Source of the DNA: Planctomycetales bacterium | Lineage (GTDB): Bacteria > Planctomycetota > Planctomycetia > Pirellulales > Pirellulaceae | DNA: 35,206 nucleotides | Reading direction: 5' to 3' | Assembly: GCA_020426925.1 (NCBI GenBank) | Contig: JAGQPC010000220.1 | Location: 1 to 35,206, forward strand | In this document: positions 9,095-19,200 of the stretch, piece by piece | Layout of the letters: each line of letters begins with the position of its first letter | How positions within the stretch are numbered: position 1 is the first letter of the stretch | Made by a program: the position numbers and the translations under genes | The notes under the pieces: generated by a model | Told to the model about the DNA's origin: nothing | Databases searched by the model: none | The model's input: the letters and a program-made list of their open reading frames with translations, nothing else

Positions 9095-10624
9095 ATGATT
9101 CGTTTTTCATTTGCGTCAATTCTTGTAATGTCCACAGTGGCCGCGGCGGCAGCTGACTCGCCAAACATTGTCGTGATCATGGCCGACGATCTTGGGTACG
9201 GAGATGTTTCGTGCTACGGAGCCGAAAGTCTGCAAACACCGAACATCGACAAGCTTGCGTCGGAAGGGATTCGCTTCACGAACGGACATTGTTCAGCGTC
9301 TACTTGCACGCCAACTCGCTATTCGCTGTTGACGGGAACGTATGCGTTTCGCGGCGAGCGAACTGGAATTGCGCCTCCAAATTCGCCGGCCATTATCAAA
9401 CCTGGTACGGAAACTGTCGCGTCGATTCTGAAACGAGCCGGTTACGCGACCGCCGTGATTGGCAAATGGCACCTGGGGCTCGGTGGCCCAGACGGACCAA
9501 ACTGGAACGGCGACCTCAAACCGGGTCCGCTGGAAATTGGATTCGACACGTGCTTTCTGCTGCCAACAACCAACGACCGAGTTCCGCAAGTTTACGTGAA
9601 TGATCATGTTGTTCCAAACTTGGACCCGGCTGATCCGCTGTGGGTTGGAGACAAAAAGCCTAATCCAGATCATCCGACGGGTCTGTCGCACAGACACAGT
9701 TTGAAAATGGATTGGTCGCACGGTCACAACTCAACGATTCACAACGGGATTAGCCGGATCGGTTTTTATACCGGCGGGATGGCTGCAAGATTTCGGGACG
9801 AAGATCTCGCTGACAAGTGGGTTGAAAAGTCGGTCGAGTTCATCGAGCAGCACAAGGACGAACCGTTTTTCCTTTTCTTTTCGTCGCACGACATCCACGT
9901 TCCTCGAATGCCGCACGAACGGTTTCAAGGCAAGACACCGCTCGGTTTTCGAGGCGATGCGATCGTGCAGCTCGATTGGTGCGTCGGCGAGCTCACAAAA
10001 ACGTTAGACCGGTTAGGGCTCACCGAAAAGACACTTGTTGTATTTTGCAGTGACAACGGGCCAGTGCTGGACGATGGATACAAAGACGGTGCAGTCGAAA
10101 AGAACGGAAGTCACCGAGCTGCGGGGAAATACACTGGCGGCAAGTACAGCGTGTTTGAAGGCGGAACTCGCACTCCATTCATTACTCGATGGCCTGGGCA
10201 TATCAAACCGGCGGAATCCGACGAGCTGGTTTGCACGATCGATCTGGCCGCCAGCTTGGCAGCGCTGACTGAACAAGAATTGCCCGCCAACAGCTGCTTG
10301 GACAGTTTCAACGTTTTGGACGCACTGCTCGGCGAGCAAAATGCAAACGGCCGAGACCATCTCATCACTCAAAACAACGGCAACAATGGTACGTATGCGT
10401 TGCGAGCAGGCGACTGGAAGCTTCACCGGTACGATCGACATACGGCAAGAAACAAGATCGTAGAACAACAACTTGCCGACACTAAAATGCCACAGTTCGT
10501 TCTGTATGATCTGAAGTCGGATCCGTCGGAATCGAGGGATGTGCTGCAGGACAACGTGGCAGTTGCGGATCGCATGAAAGGTCAACTTGCGAAGCTGATT
10601 GAAGATGGCCGCAGTCGCAATTGA
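9095..10624 (+). CDS. Secreted sulfatase (formylglycine type)
   Basis: A 509-residue sulfatase with a signal peptide (residues 1-20, cut near AAAAADSPN). The N-terminal block NIVVIMADDLGYGD supplies Asp31/Asp32 for the calcium site. The maturation motif is C71-T-P-T-R75 followed by YSLLTG: Cys71 would be converted to formylglycine, with Pro73 and Arg75 conserved and Thr in place of the usual Ser at position 74. GKWHLGL (about 123-129) and VVFCSDNGPV supply further active-site residues. Family function is hydrolysis of sulfate esters; in planctomycetes these enzymes usually act on sulfated algal polysaccharides, but the substrate is not readable here. Start: ATG with AGAGAG five bases upstream. 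It sits between two DUF1549/DUF1553-DUF1501 operons. A separate maturase must activate it, since the FGE-like domain at 20130-20900 lacks the catalytic cysteine pair. Confidence 0.93.
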   Translation: MIRFSFASILVMSTVAAAAADSPNIVVIMADDLGYGDVSCYGAESLQTPNIDKLASEGIRFTNGHCSASTCTPTRYSLLTGTYAFRGERTGIAPPNSPAIIKPGTETVASILKRAGYATAVIGKWHLGLGGPDGPNWNGDLKPGPLEIGFDTCFLLPTTNDRVPQVYVNDHVVPNLDPADPLWVGDKKPNPDHPTGLSHRHSLKMDWSHGHNSTIHNGISRIGFYTGGMAARFRDEDLADKWVEKSVEFIEQHKDEPFFLFFSSHDIHVPRMPHERFQGKTPLGFRGDAIVQLDWCVGELTKTLDRLGLTEKTLVVFCSDNGPVLDDGYKDGAVEKNGSHRAAGKYTGGKYSVFEGGTRTPFITRWPGHIKPAESDELVCTIDLAASLAALTEQELPANSCLDSFNVLDALLGEQNANGRDHLITQNNGNNGTYALRAGDWKLHRYDRHTARNKIVEQQLADTKMPQFVLYDLKSDPSESRDVLQDNVAVADRMKGQLAKLIEDGRSRN

Positions 10625-10659
10625 AATCGTTACGCTCACTCACTCCGCATATCGGACCG

Positions 10660-11088
10660 CTACGTCGGATCAGATCCAAACCGATTGGGCCCCTCGGTCC
10701 CTCTCAGACAACCGCACTCTATGAATTCCCAAATACTGCCCAAGTATGGAATCAGGGTAATCAGAATCCACCAACCTCGCTTGTCTCGATCATGCCATCG
10801 TTTCACTCGCAGGGCCAAAGTGCACCACACAAAGGGAATGAATGCAAAGATCATCCCGTTGAAGACCTCGTCCGACCCTTCCCCGAAAACAGCCATTAAG
10901 CCGAACATGAATGCTAGAAACAGCACGCCGACTAAGACCGATGCGCCCCAGTAGTATCGCCTGGGAATCCGGCCGTTGAACGAAAACAGAATCCACATCC
11001 AACCAGAATGTTCGGCCTGTTGATAGGGCAAGTCGCTAGTGTATGCTTCCGCTTCCGGCGATTGAAAAGGATTTGGGACATCGGTCAT
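10660..11088 (-). CDS. DUF805 inner-membrane protein
   Basis: A 142-residue membrane protein of the DUF805 family. After a hydrophilic N-terminus of ~28 residues come the typical FNGRIPRRYYW block, TM1 (about 46-68), TM2 (about 78-94), the conserved RVKRWHDRDKRGWW loop (about 94-107), TM3 (about 105-124) and the diagnostic end CLRGTEGPNRFGSDPT. The family is widespread and has no established function. The ATG at 11088 is 11 bases after the stop of the DUF1501 gene on the same strand, so it may be the last gene of that operon. It is convergent with the sulfatase, 35 bases apart. Confidence 0.88.
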   Translation of the reverse strand: MTDVPNPFQSPEAEAYTSDLPYQQAEHSGWMWILFSFNGRIPRRYYWGASVLVGVLFLAFMFGLMAVFGEGSDEVFNGMIFAFIPFVWCTLALRVKRWHDRDKRGWWILITLIPYLGSIWEFIECGCLRGTEGPNRFGSDPT

Positions 11089-11099
11089 GCTTATTACTT

Positions 11100-12557
11100 T
11101 TATGTGAGCAGCTCTTGAATGACGTTGCCATGCACGTCAGTCAGCCGGAAATCTCGGCCTTGGAAACGAAACGTCAGCTTTTCGTGATCGATTCCGAGAC
11201 AGCGCAGAATCGTCGCGTTTAGGTCGTGGATGTGAACCGGATTCTCTACGACGTTGTAGCTAAAGTCGTCGGTTTCGCCGTAGGTGATCCCGCGTTTAAT
11301 TCCTCCACCAGCCATCAAGACCGTAAAGCACCGAGGATGATGATCTCGGCCGTAGTCTGTGTTCGTGAGCTTGCCTTGACAGTATGTCGTGCGGCCGAAC
11401 TCGCCTCCCCAAACGACGAGCGTGTCGTCAAGCATCCCTTTCTGTTTGAGGTCTTTGATGAGCGCCGCCGTTCCTTGATCGACGTCTTTACATTGGAACC
11501 TGATGTCACGAGGCAAACTTCCGTGCTGATCCCAACCTCGAATGAAAACCTGAATGAATCGCACGTCTCGTTCGGCCATGCGGCGAGCCAATAGACAATT
11601 CGACGCAAATGTTCCTGGCTTTTTGACATCGGGTCCATACATTTCCAGAACTGATTCCGGTTCGTCCGAGATGTCCGTTAGCTCCGGCACTGACGTTTGC
11701 ATTTGATACGCCATTTCGTATTGTGCGATCCGAGTTGCGATTTCCGGATCTCCAACCGTATGGAATTGTTGCTGGTTCAGATCCCTAAGACCATCGAGCA
11801 TGCGGCGCCGCACAGTCGAATCGACGCCCGGTGGATCGGACAGAAACAGAACGGGATCGCCCTTCGTTCGCAAGCTCACGCCAGCGTGTTTGGATGGCAG
11901 AAAACCAGTTCCCCAAAGTCGTTCGTACAATGCTTGAGCGTCGCGTTTCGCGCTCCACGTTGAATGCATCACCATGAACGCTGGCAGATTTGCGTTGGCA
12001 CTTCCAAGCCCGTATGAAAGCCACGCTCCCATACTTGGCCGCCCAGGGATTTGCGAACCGGTTTGGATGTAAGTGATCGCCGGGTCGTGGTTGATCGCTT
12101 CGGTGTGAACCGATTTCACGATGGCCATTTCGTCAGCGACGGTCGACATGTGCGGCAGCAATTCGCTCATCCACGCACCGCTGTCGCCGTGTTGAGCAAA
12201 ACTGAATCGAGCAGGCGCGATCGGAAATCGAGTTTGGCCGGACGTCATCGTCGTAAATCGCTGGCCGTTGATGACCGACTCGGGAAGATCCTTGTCGAAC
12301 ATGTCGAGTAACTTCGGCTTGTGGTCGAACAGGTCAATCTGTGAAGGCGCTCCCGACATGAACAAGTAAATGACTCGCTTTGCCTTTTGCGGAAAGTGCG
12401 GCTTTTCGAGTACCCCGGACGACGCGGCCGAACCGGCGGTCGCGGCCATCGCGCCGTCTGACTGCAGCAACGATGCCAGTGCGGCAACACCGATTCCCGT
12501 ACTAGTTCGGCTGAAGAAATGGCGTCGAGTCAGTTCAAGAGCGTGATTGGCGTTCAT
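11100..12557 (-). CDS. DUF1501 family protein (second copy)
   Basis: A 485-residue paralogue of the gene at 3532-4965. A Tat-type signal is visible ([20 protein letters not shown], about residues 9-28). Shared landmarks are [36 protein letters not shown] with [19 protein letters not shown], and the end [17 protein letters not shown]. Its ATG overlaps the TGA stop of the DUF1549/DUF1553 gene upstream in a four-base ATGA, so the two are probably translationally coupled. Family fold: alkaline phosphatase/sulfatase-like; activity unknown. Confidence 0.9.
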   Translation of the reverse strand: MNANHALELTRRHFFSRTSTGIGVAALASLLQSDGAMAATAGSAASSGVLEKPHFPQKAKRVIYLFMSGAPSQIDLFDHKPKLLDMFDKDLPESVINGQRFTTMTSGQTRFPIAPARFSFAQHGDSGAWMSELLPHMSTVADEMAIVKSVHTEAINHDPAITYIQTGSQIPGRPSMGAWLSYGLGSANANLPAFMVMHSTWSAKRDAQALYERLWGTGFLPSKHAGVSLRTKGDPVLFLSDPPGVDSTVRRRMLDGLRDLNQQQFHTVGDPEIATRIAQYEMAYQMQTSVPELTDISDEPESVLEMYGPDVKKPGTFASNCLLARRMAERDVRFIQVFIRGWDQHGSLPRDIRFQCKDVDQGTAALIKDLKQKGMLDDTLVVWGGEFGRTTYCQGKLTNTDYGRDHHPRCFTVLMAGGGIKRGITYGETDDFSYNVVENPVHIHDLNATILRCLGIDHEKLTFRFQGRDFRLTDVHGNVIQELLT

Positions 12558-15500
12558 TGTTTCGAAATCGTTTCATCGAGGTTTAGAAGTGTGCTTGCGA
12601 TCATTGTCCAAGCGGCGTGCTCGACACCGTCCAGCGATTTATCGCGTTGTGACTCGCCGACGGACAGAAGTTCCTTCGCAGCCTCTGAATCGTTTTTGTA
12701 GTGGTCACGGAAATCAGAGAGCATCGCTTTGACAACGCTCAGTTCGTTCGCGGTTGCGGATCGCGACGTCGCCCATCGATACGCGAACTCGATTCTCTGC
12801 TCGTCCGATTCTTCGGCAAGCATGATGCGTTCCGCGAAATGGCGAGCGATTTCGACGAATTGCTCACCGTTCATCATGGCCAACGCGGCCGCTGGCGTGT
12901 TCGTGCGAGGACGATTGACGGTGCAGTATTCGCGTGATGGAGCATCGAAGATTTGCATCATCGGTGGCGGTGACGTTCGCTTCCAAAACGTGTAGAGTCC
13001 TCGACGATACAGCGCCGGACCGGTGTCGCGTTTGAACCGAGCGGTATTGCTACTGGTGTATCCGACCGCGAACCAGAGTCCTTCCGGCTGGTACGGCTTC
13101 ACGCTCTTGCCGCCTATTTGCTCGTTCAACAAGCCACTGATTAGCAGCGCGTTATCTCGAACCTGTTCCGCGTCCAGCCGGTGCCGCGGTCCTCTCGCTA
13201 GAAATCGGTTTTCTGGGTCGGCGTTGTATTCCGCCACAGTCGCAAACGACGATTGCCGATAGGTTGCCGAAGTCACAATCAATCGATGAAGGGCTTTGAC
13301 ATTCCAGCCCGATTCGATGAATTCGGTTGCCAACCAATCGAGCAAATCGGGATGAGACGGCCATTCACCTTGCGAACCGAAATCGCCCGTTGTTTTCACC
13401 AGCCCGGTGCCAAAGTGCTGTTGCCAGATGCGATTGACCGTAACTCGTGCGGTTAATGGGTGCGCTGGATCTACCAGCCACTTTGCGAGATCCAATCGGT
13501 TCGGACGTTCATTCGCCCGACTCAGAGGCGGCAAAACCTTCGGTACGTCTGGCTGAACTGGAGCGCCTTTCTGATCGTACTGACCGCGAACAAGAACATG
13601 GGCCTGCCGAGGAACTTCACTCTCGCGCATGATCAGCGTACTTGAGTACTCACTTTCAAGTTGCGTTTTCTTGTTGCGGACTTTCGATAGTTCAGCCCGC
13701 AGTCGTGCAAACTCGGGATCGCGAGTCGTCAAGAAGTGTTCCAGCAGAGTGGCTGTTTGCTGCTGCGTGCGGTCCTGCGGATCGAGTGCAAGCAATTCCT
13801 TAATTGGATCGATACCCGCTAACAAACCGACTTCGGCGGAAGAAAGCTCACGACCGTAAATACGAACGTCATCGATCAATCCTGTGAATGGAGCAGAATC
13901 GGTACGGCGGCCGATCCGCAGAGGATGACTGGATTTGATCGTGCCAGAAAGATTGTCGTGGGTTCGTTTGAGCTCTTGCTCGTCGCCATCGACGAAAATG
14001 CGAACTCCGGCGGCCTTGCCACTGCCATCGTACGTCACCATGACGTGTTGCCATTTTTCACGCGGAATCGGCTGTTTCGTGTTGACTCGGATGGCGTTGC
14101 CTTGTTCCCAGTCGTGGATCAAATGTGCAAACAGCTTTCCGCCGCCAACGTACAGGTCGTATCCTCGCACTGAACTACCGCCGTCCATTTTGGACACGAC
14201 GGTCATTGCGCCGTTTTCGATACAGTAGATCCATGCTCCGTACGAAAACGCGTCGCCCGATTCGAACGCAGCCGTTTCCCCAACTTCGATCGTTGTTTGC
14301 CCATCAAAGCGAAATGCAGAACCGAACTTGCCAGCGTCCGAACTCGATTTGCCGATCACTTTACCTTTGATGTCGCCAGAAAACGTCAGCTCATCGCCCT
14401 GAATCGATTCGAAATCGGCGAGCAAAATGTGATCTTGCGGTGGATGGTTCTGTACGTTCTGTTCGCGAGCTGATTTGTCCCACGCGTTAAACTCGGGCAG
14501 TTTCGATTGCTTTCGACCGTCAATGGCAGCTTGAGCAGATTCGATTTCACGTTCGATCGCGGCGAGCTGGCGAAGCTGGCTATCTGTCGGCGATTTGATC
14601 GATGGCGGAGGCAGTAGAGCGTTTCCATCCATCGCTTTTTCCGTCAAGCTAAAGAAAAAGGAGAACAGACCGTAGAACTCATTCTGCGAAATCGGATCAA
14701 ATTTGTGATCGTGGCAAACGGCACATCCAGTGGTTAGACCTAACCACACAGTTGATGTCGTCTCGACGCGATCGACCGCGTATCGTACGTAGTACTCTTC
14801 GTCGATCGAACCGCCTTCGCCAGTGGTTACGTTGCAGCGATTGAAGCCGGTTGCGACGAGTTGATCGAGCGTCGGGTTCGGCAGCAAGTCGCCGGCGAGT
14901 TGTTCGATCGTGAACTGGTCGAACGGCATGTTTGAGTTGTAGGCTCGAATTACCCAATCGCGGAACGGCCAGATCGATCGTTCGTTGTCGAGATGCAAGC
15001 CATGAGTGTCGCCGTACCGCGCAGCATCCAACCAATGCCTTGCCATGTGCTCGCCGTAGCGAGGCGACTCCAGCAGCCGATCGACCAAGCGTTCATAGGC
15101 ATCGGGGCCGCAGTCGCCTGCAAACCTTTCAACCTCTTCGGGAGTTGGCGGCAATCCCGTCAGGTCAAATGTGACTCGACGGATTAGCTGTTCGCGCGTT
15201 GCCTCTTCCTTCGGTGCAAGGCCAGCAGCCGATTGCTTTCTTGCAGTAAATCGATCGATCGAATTTCGAGCCCACGTCCCGCCAGCAGTCGGCAGAGCGG
15301 GGCGCCGAGGAGCAACAAACGCCCAATGCTCGGCCCATGGCGCGCCTTGACGAATCCAGTCTCGGAGAAGCTTTCGTTCGTTATCGCTTAGCGATTTACC
15401 TGAATCGATCGGCGGCATGCGCACGTCGGCGTCTGCGTGATCGATTCGCCGGATAAGTTCACTCGCTTCCGTATCGCTGGCAATGATTGCGGTGACGCCC

Positions 15501-15715
15501 GATTCAAGTTTCGCCGTGGCGATCGATTGAACGTCCAGTCGTAGATCGGACGCTCGTTCTTCTTCGTCGGGACCGTGACATCGGAAACATTTGTCCGAAA
15601 GGATCGGTCGTATGTCTCGGCTGAAGTCAATGTCTTGCGTCGTTTCATTTGCACGAGCGTCCATCGACATGAGTGTGATGGTAATGACCAAAACCAATTG
15701 ATCGATGACTTTCAA
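12554..15715 (-). CDS. PSCyt1-DUF1549-LamG-DUF1553 protein
   Basis: The longest frame runs up to 15874, but its first 53 residues translate the REP-like palindrome at 15743-15813. I place the start at the TTG at 15715 because it gives a clean signal peptide ([17 protein letters not shown], cut after DARA); no strong RBS is visible, so the exact codon is uncertain. The 1053-residue product has PSCyt1 with CFRCH at about 43-47 and RMPP near 99, DUF1549 at about 152-352 with a second CXXCH (CAVCH, about 331-335), a LamG/concanavalin-like lectin domain at about 429-634 ([12 protein letters not shown] to [14 protein letters not shown]), and DUF1553 at about 735-1040. It is the paralogue of the 5019-7964 gene with a different carbohydrate-binding insert. 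It forms an operon with the DUF1501 gene (four-base overlap) and probably DUF805. The role is inferred as export-side redox and polymer processing. Confidence 0.88.
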   Translation of the reverse strand: MKVIDQLVLVITITLMSMDARANETTQDIDFSRDIRPILSDKCFRCHGPDEEERASDLRLDVQSIATAKLESGVTAIIASDTEASELIRRIDHADADVRMPPIDSGKSLSDNERKLLRDWIRQGAPWAEHWAFVAPRRPALPTAGGTWARNSIDRFTARKQSAAGLAPKEEATREQLIRRVTFDLTGLPPTPEEVERFAGDCGPDAYERLVDRLLESPRYGEHMARHWLDAARYGDTHGLHLDNERSIWPFRDWVIRAYNSNMPFDQFTIEQLAGDLLPNPTLDQLVATGFNRCNVTTGEGGSIDEEYYVRYAVDRVETTSTVWLGLTTGCAVCHDHKFDPISQNEFYGLFSFFFSLTEKAMDGNALLPPPSIKSPTDSQLRQLAAIEREIESAQAAIDGRKQSKLPEFNAWDKSAREQNVQNHPPQDHILLADFESIQGDELTFSGDIKGKVIGKSSSDAGKFGSAFRFDGQTTIEVGETAAFESGDAFSYGAWIYCIENGAMTVVSKMDGGSSVRGYDLYVGGGKLFAHLIHDWEQGNAIRVNTKQPIPREKWQHVMVTYDGSGKAAGVRIFVDGDEQELKRTHDNLSGTIKSSHPLRIGRRTDSAPFTGLIDDVRIYGRELSSAEVGLLAGIDPIKELLALDPQDRTQQQTATLLEHFLTTRDPEFARLRAELSKVRNKKTQLESEYSSTLIMRESEVPRQAHVLVRGQYDQKGAPVQPDVPKVLPPLSRANERPNRLDLAKWLVDPAHPLTARVTVNRIWQQHFGTGLVKTTGDFGSQGEWPSHPDLLDWLATEFIESGWNVKALHRLIVTSATYRQSSFATVAEYNADPENRFLARGPRHRLDAEQVRDNALLISGLLNEQIGGKSVKPYQPEGLWFAVGYTSSNTARFKRDTGPALYRRGLYTFWKRTSPPPMMQIFDAPSREYCTVNRPRTNTPAAALAMMNGEQFVEIARHFAERIMLAEESDEQRIEFAYRWATSRSATANELSVVKAMLSDFRDHYKNDSEAAKELLSVGESQRDKSLDGVEHAAWTMIASTLLNLDETISKQ

Positions 15716-15742
15716 CTGGACAGCGATGCTTTTTGTGAAACT

Positions 15743-15813
15743 CGTTCGTAGTCCCGCCTTTAGGCGGAATCCGGCACGCGCTAGTTTTCCGCCTACAGGC
15801 GGGACTACGAACG
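15743..15813. repeat. REP-like double palindrome
   Basis: Two 27-base arms (15743-15769 and 15787-15813) are inverted copies with one mismatch, separated by 17 bases. Each arm begins CGTTCGTAGTC and contains its own small hairpin: CCGCC-TTTA-GGCGG at 15754-15767 and CCGCC-TACA-GGCGG at 15789-15802. This nested design is like REP/BIME elements mobilised by REP-associated tyrosine transposases, and intergenic palindromes of this GGCGG kind are common in planctomycete genomes. No transposase lies in the window. Confidence 0.75.
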
Positions 15814-16236
15814 GACTGCGGCAATGTCCAATTAACAACCTGCTCATTTTGGTGACGTCACGGGCGATGGACATGGAAGCGACAAACGTTCGGCATGAAG
15901 TACATATTACTACGGGCTATTCTCATTGTACGTGTCAAAGAGCCGGTTTGGAGCGGCAGTTGTTTTTGACAGCATTATCATCCCACGCAACGAGCAATTT
16001 TGCGAAATATGCAGTTTGCACGTTTTTCTTGCCGGCACCGGTGTACTCGCGGGCGTGCCGGTGAATATCCAATAGAGGCAGAGGCAACCGGCCAGCAGCA
16101 AGCTCCGGAGGGCGCCCATGTCACTTGGTTAGCCCCACCCAGCTCCCTGGAGCTTGCCCTTGGCCGTCTCTTTCTGCTCATCCCAAGGCTGGACGAACGG
16201 AATCCAATCCCACAGTTCTGAATCCGCGCGCCATGC

Positions 16237-16242
16237 TACAAT
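16237..16242 (+). promoter_or_regulatory. Possible -10 box for the kinase gene
   Basis: TACAAT is one base off TATAAT. It would start transcription near 16249, just after the alternative ATG at 16241 and 37 bases before the ATG at 16286. The -35 region is not recognisable. It is one argument for the 16286 start. Confidence 0.35.
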
Positions 16243-16285
16243 GAAGCTGATTTCTCAGTTATTGATCACTTCTCGTAAGTTCGCA

Positions 16286-19200
16286 ATGAAACCCGCCCAC
16301 CCACCGGACGAAGAAAATCGCGATCCGTTCGAAGCACTGGCCGAGGAATTTGCCGAGCTGATTCGCAACGGTGCTGAGCCGTCTATCGACAATTATCTCC
16401 AGCGGTACCCAGATCTGGCGGACCAAATTGAAGACCTGTTTCCTCTAATTCAACAGTTTGAACAACCGAAGCTCGACACGTCGCTATCGGCCGCCGGAAA
16501 CAACGATTCCAATCCTAATCGTGGGAAACGGACGGACGATCACGCGGGCAAAACGAAAACGTACACGGACCTTGATTCGTCCGACGCGGCGTCGCGAGAT
16601 TCTAATTCCAGCCGCTCAGACGATTCACAAGTCACCGATATCAAGACCGTTGGTCGCTATGAAATCAAGCGATTGCTTGGGTTTGGCGGTTTCGGACGAG
16701 TCTACTTAGCATTCGATTCAGAGCTGCAACGTTCAGTCGCGATAAAGATGCCGAGCGATGCCGTTCACGACAAGATCGACGCGAACGAATTCAATCGCGA
16801 AGCCCGAATTGTCGCGCAGCTGGAACATCCGTCTATCGTTCCGGTGTACGACATCGGCGAAGACAATGGCCGAGTTTACATTGTCTCGCGTTACATTCGC
16901 GGCAAGAACCTTTCGGATGAAATTGCAGAGCGACCTTTGACTCGACATGAAGCCGCTCGCGTCGTCGAACTAATCGCGGAAGGTTTGCATTACGCGCACT
17001 CGAAAGGACTCGTGCATCGAGACATCAAGCCGGCAAACATCCTTCTGGACGAACAAGGAACGCCGTTCTTAACCGACTTCGGCATCGCACTCACCGATCA
17101 AGACGTGGCCGAATCGGTCAAGCATGCCGGAACGCCTCGCTACATGAGTCCCGAACAGGCTCGCGGTGAAGGTCATCTGATCGATGGTCGTTCGGACATC
17201 TTCAGCCTTGGCATCGTCTTGCACGAATTGCTAACCGGCGTAACGCCATTTCGCGGCAAAACAATTCGGGACGTTTTGAAACGCATCATCAGCGCGCGAG
17301 CCAAGCCGCTCCGGCAATACGATTCGACAATTCCCGTCGAACTGGAACGGATATGTCTCCGCGCACTGGCGAGACATCCATCCGACCGCTATTCGACTGC
17401 GTTCGATTTCGCCGAAGATCTTCGTGCGTACATTGCGGAAAGCAATCCGGTCGACGGCGCTACGTATGCGAATCGCGGCACCGGAACCGTTGGACTCACC
17501 GATACCAATAGCACCTCGGCGGCACTTCCCGCCGTTGTCCCAAAAGGGCTGATCGCGTTTGACCAGAACGATGCCGATTTCTTTTTCCAGTTGCTGCCTG
17601 GCCCGTTCGACCGCATGGGAATTCCAGATAGCGTCCGATTTTGGAAGCATTTGATCGAGTGTCGCGAGCCAGAACAAGCAGTTCGCATTGGCGCGGTGTA
17701 CGGTCCGTCCGGGTGCGGAAAATCGTCGCTCATTCGCGCCGGTGTGTTGCCTCGTTTAGATTCATCTGTTGAAACGCTAACGATAAACGCGACCGCTGAT
17801 CTTGCGCATAGACTGCTGGATTCTGTTGAGCGTCGATGGCCCAAATTGAAGCCCAATGGGGGTGTTGGCACTTCACCCGAGGAACGGCTCGTCGATGCTT
17901 GCCTGCGTCTTCGCCGCGACATTGCCCCAGAGAGCGGCCAGAAAATCACGCTCGTTATCGATCAGTTCGAGCAGTATTTGCATTCCACAACGGAAACCGA
18001 TTCGCTCGCCGATGCTCTGCGGCATTGTGACGGAGTGAATTTGCAAGCGATTGTTGTTGTTCGCGTTGACTATTGGCTTGGCCTCAGCCGATTCATGCAG
18101 CAACTTGAGCCGCGACAATTGGACGCGACGAACAGTCGCATGGTCGACCTCTTTGATGTTCGTCACGCTCGAACTGTGCTTAAGAATTTTGGGCGAGCGT
18201 ACGACGCGTTGCCATCGTCAGAACTTTCCGAAAGTCAAAACCAGTTTCTAGATCAGGCGATCGAACAGCTGCAAACGGACGATAAGGTCGTCGCAGTGCG
18301 TCTTTCTCTGTTTGCCGAAATGATGAAAGATCGCGTTTGGGAACCGGCAACGCTTCGCGATCTTGGTGGCGTGGAAGGAATTGGTGTCCAGTTTTTGGAG
18401 GAGTCTTTAGGGGACCACTCGACCAGGCCTGAAGTGAAGCAACATCGCACAGCAATTCGTAGCGTGTTGCAGAGGTTACTGCCGGACGATTTTAGCGAAT
18501 TGAAAGGAGAGCTCAGAACCGGACATGAACTGCAAATCGCAGGCAATTACGGAGAACGACCAGATGACTTCGAAACGGTTCGCCGCCTACTGGATACTGA
18601 TTTGCGATTGATCACACCTGTAGTTGAACTGGACGAACAGAACACAGAACCGAATGATGTTTCGGGGGCAAAGTTTCAGCTGTCGCACGATTTCCTTGTC
18701 CCAGCGATTCGTGAATGGCTGACTCTTCACCAACAATCGACGCCCGCAGGTCGTGCTCGATTGAAGCTTGAAGAATGCACGAAACTCTGGCTGAGGAGGC
18801 CCACGGACGCGATGCTCCCTGATTTGGCAACGTATATGTCGATCAGGACTCGCGTTCCCAAACGAGTCTGGACGCCCGATGAACAAAAGCTGATGCACAC
18901 CGCAACACACCGACACATCCGCCGCTGCTCGGCCTGGGCCGCTTCGATTGGATTTTGTGTGGCCGCTGTGATGATTGCCGGTCGGATTGCTCGACAGCGA
19001 GAAGCAGAACATCTCACCACGACGTATCTGAATTCCAGCGTCGCGAATTTTCCAGCAACGTTGGAAAAGCTCACTCCACATTTGAGCCGAGCGAGGGCTG
19101 CGCTAGAGGCGGTCGAGGCGCCTACCAACAGATCGGATTCTCAGCAACGAGCCCGACATCTTCGCGCCGGCGTCGCCCTTTTGCAGGTCGATTCGAAACG

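Larger units (their letters stand above)
15716..16285. other. 570-base intergenic region with repeat and weak ORF
   Basis: This stretch lies between the divergent DUF1549/DUF1553 gene and the large kinase gene. It holds the REP-like double palindrome (15743-15813), a candidate -10 box (16237-16242) and a 9-base inverted repeat GCAAGCTCC (16098-16106) / GGAGCTTGC (16149-16157). On the minus strand a 69-codon ORF (16119 down to 15910) starts MGALRSLLLAGC, which resembles a lipoprotein signal with an LAGC lipobox, but it has no RBS and its downstream half looks non-coding. I do not annotate it as a gene. Confidence 0.5.

Noticed and set aside
10013-10639. 208-codon minus-strand ORF
   Set aside because: Antisense shadow of the sulfatase coding sequence.
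16154-16285. Longer start of the large kinase at TTG 16154
   Set aside because: The added residues are not family-like and would overlap the candidate -10 box; the conserved kinase N-terminal motif begins just after ATG 16286.
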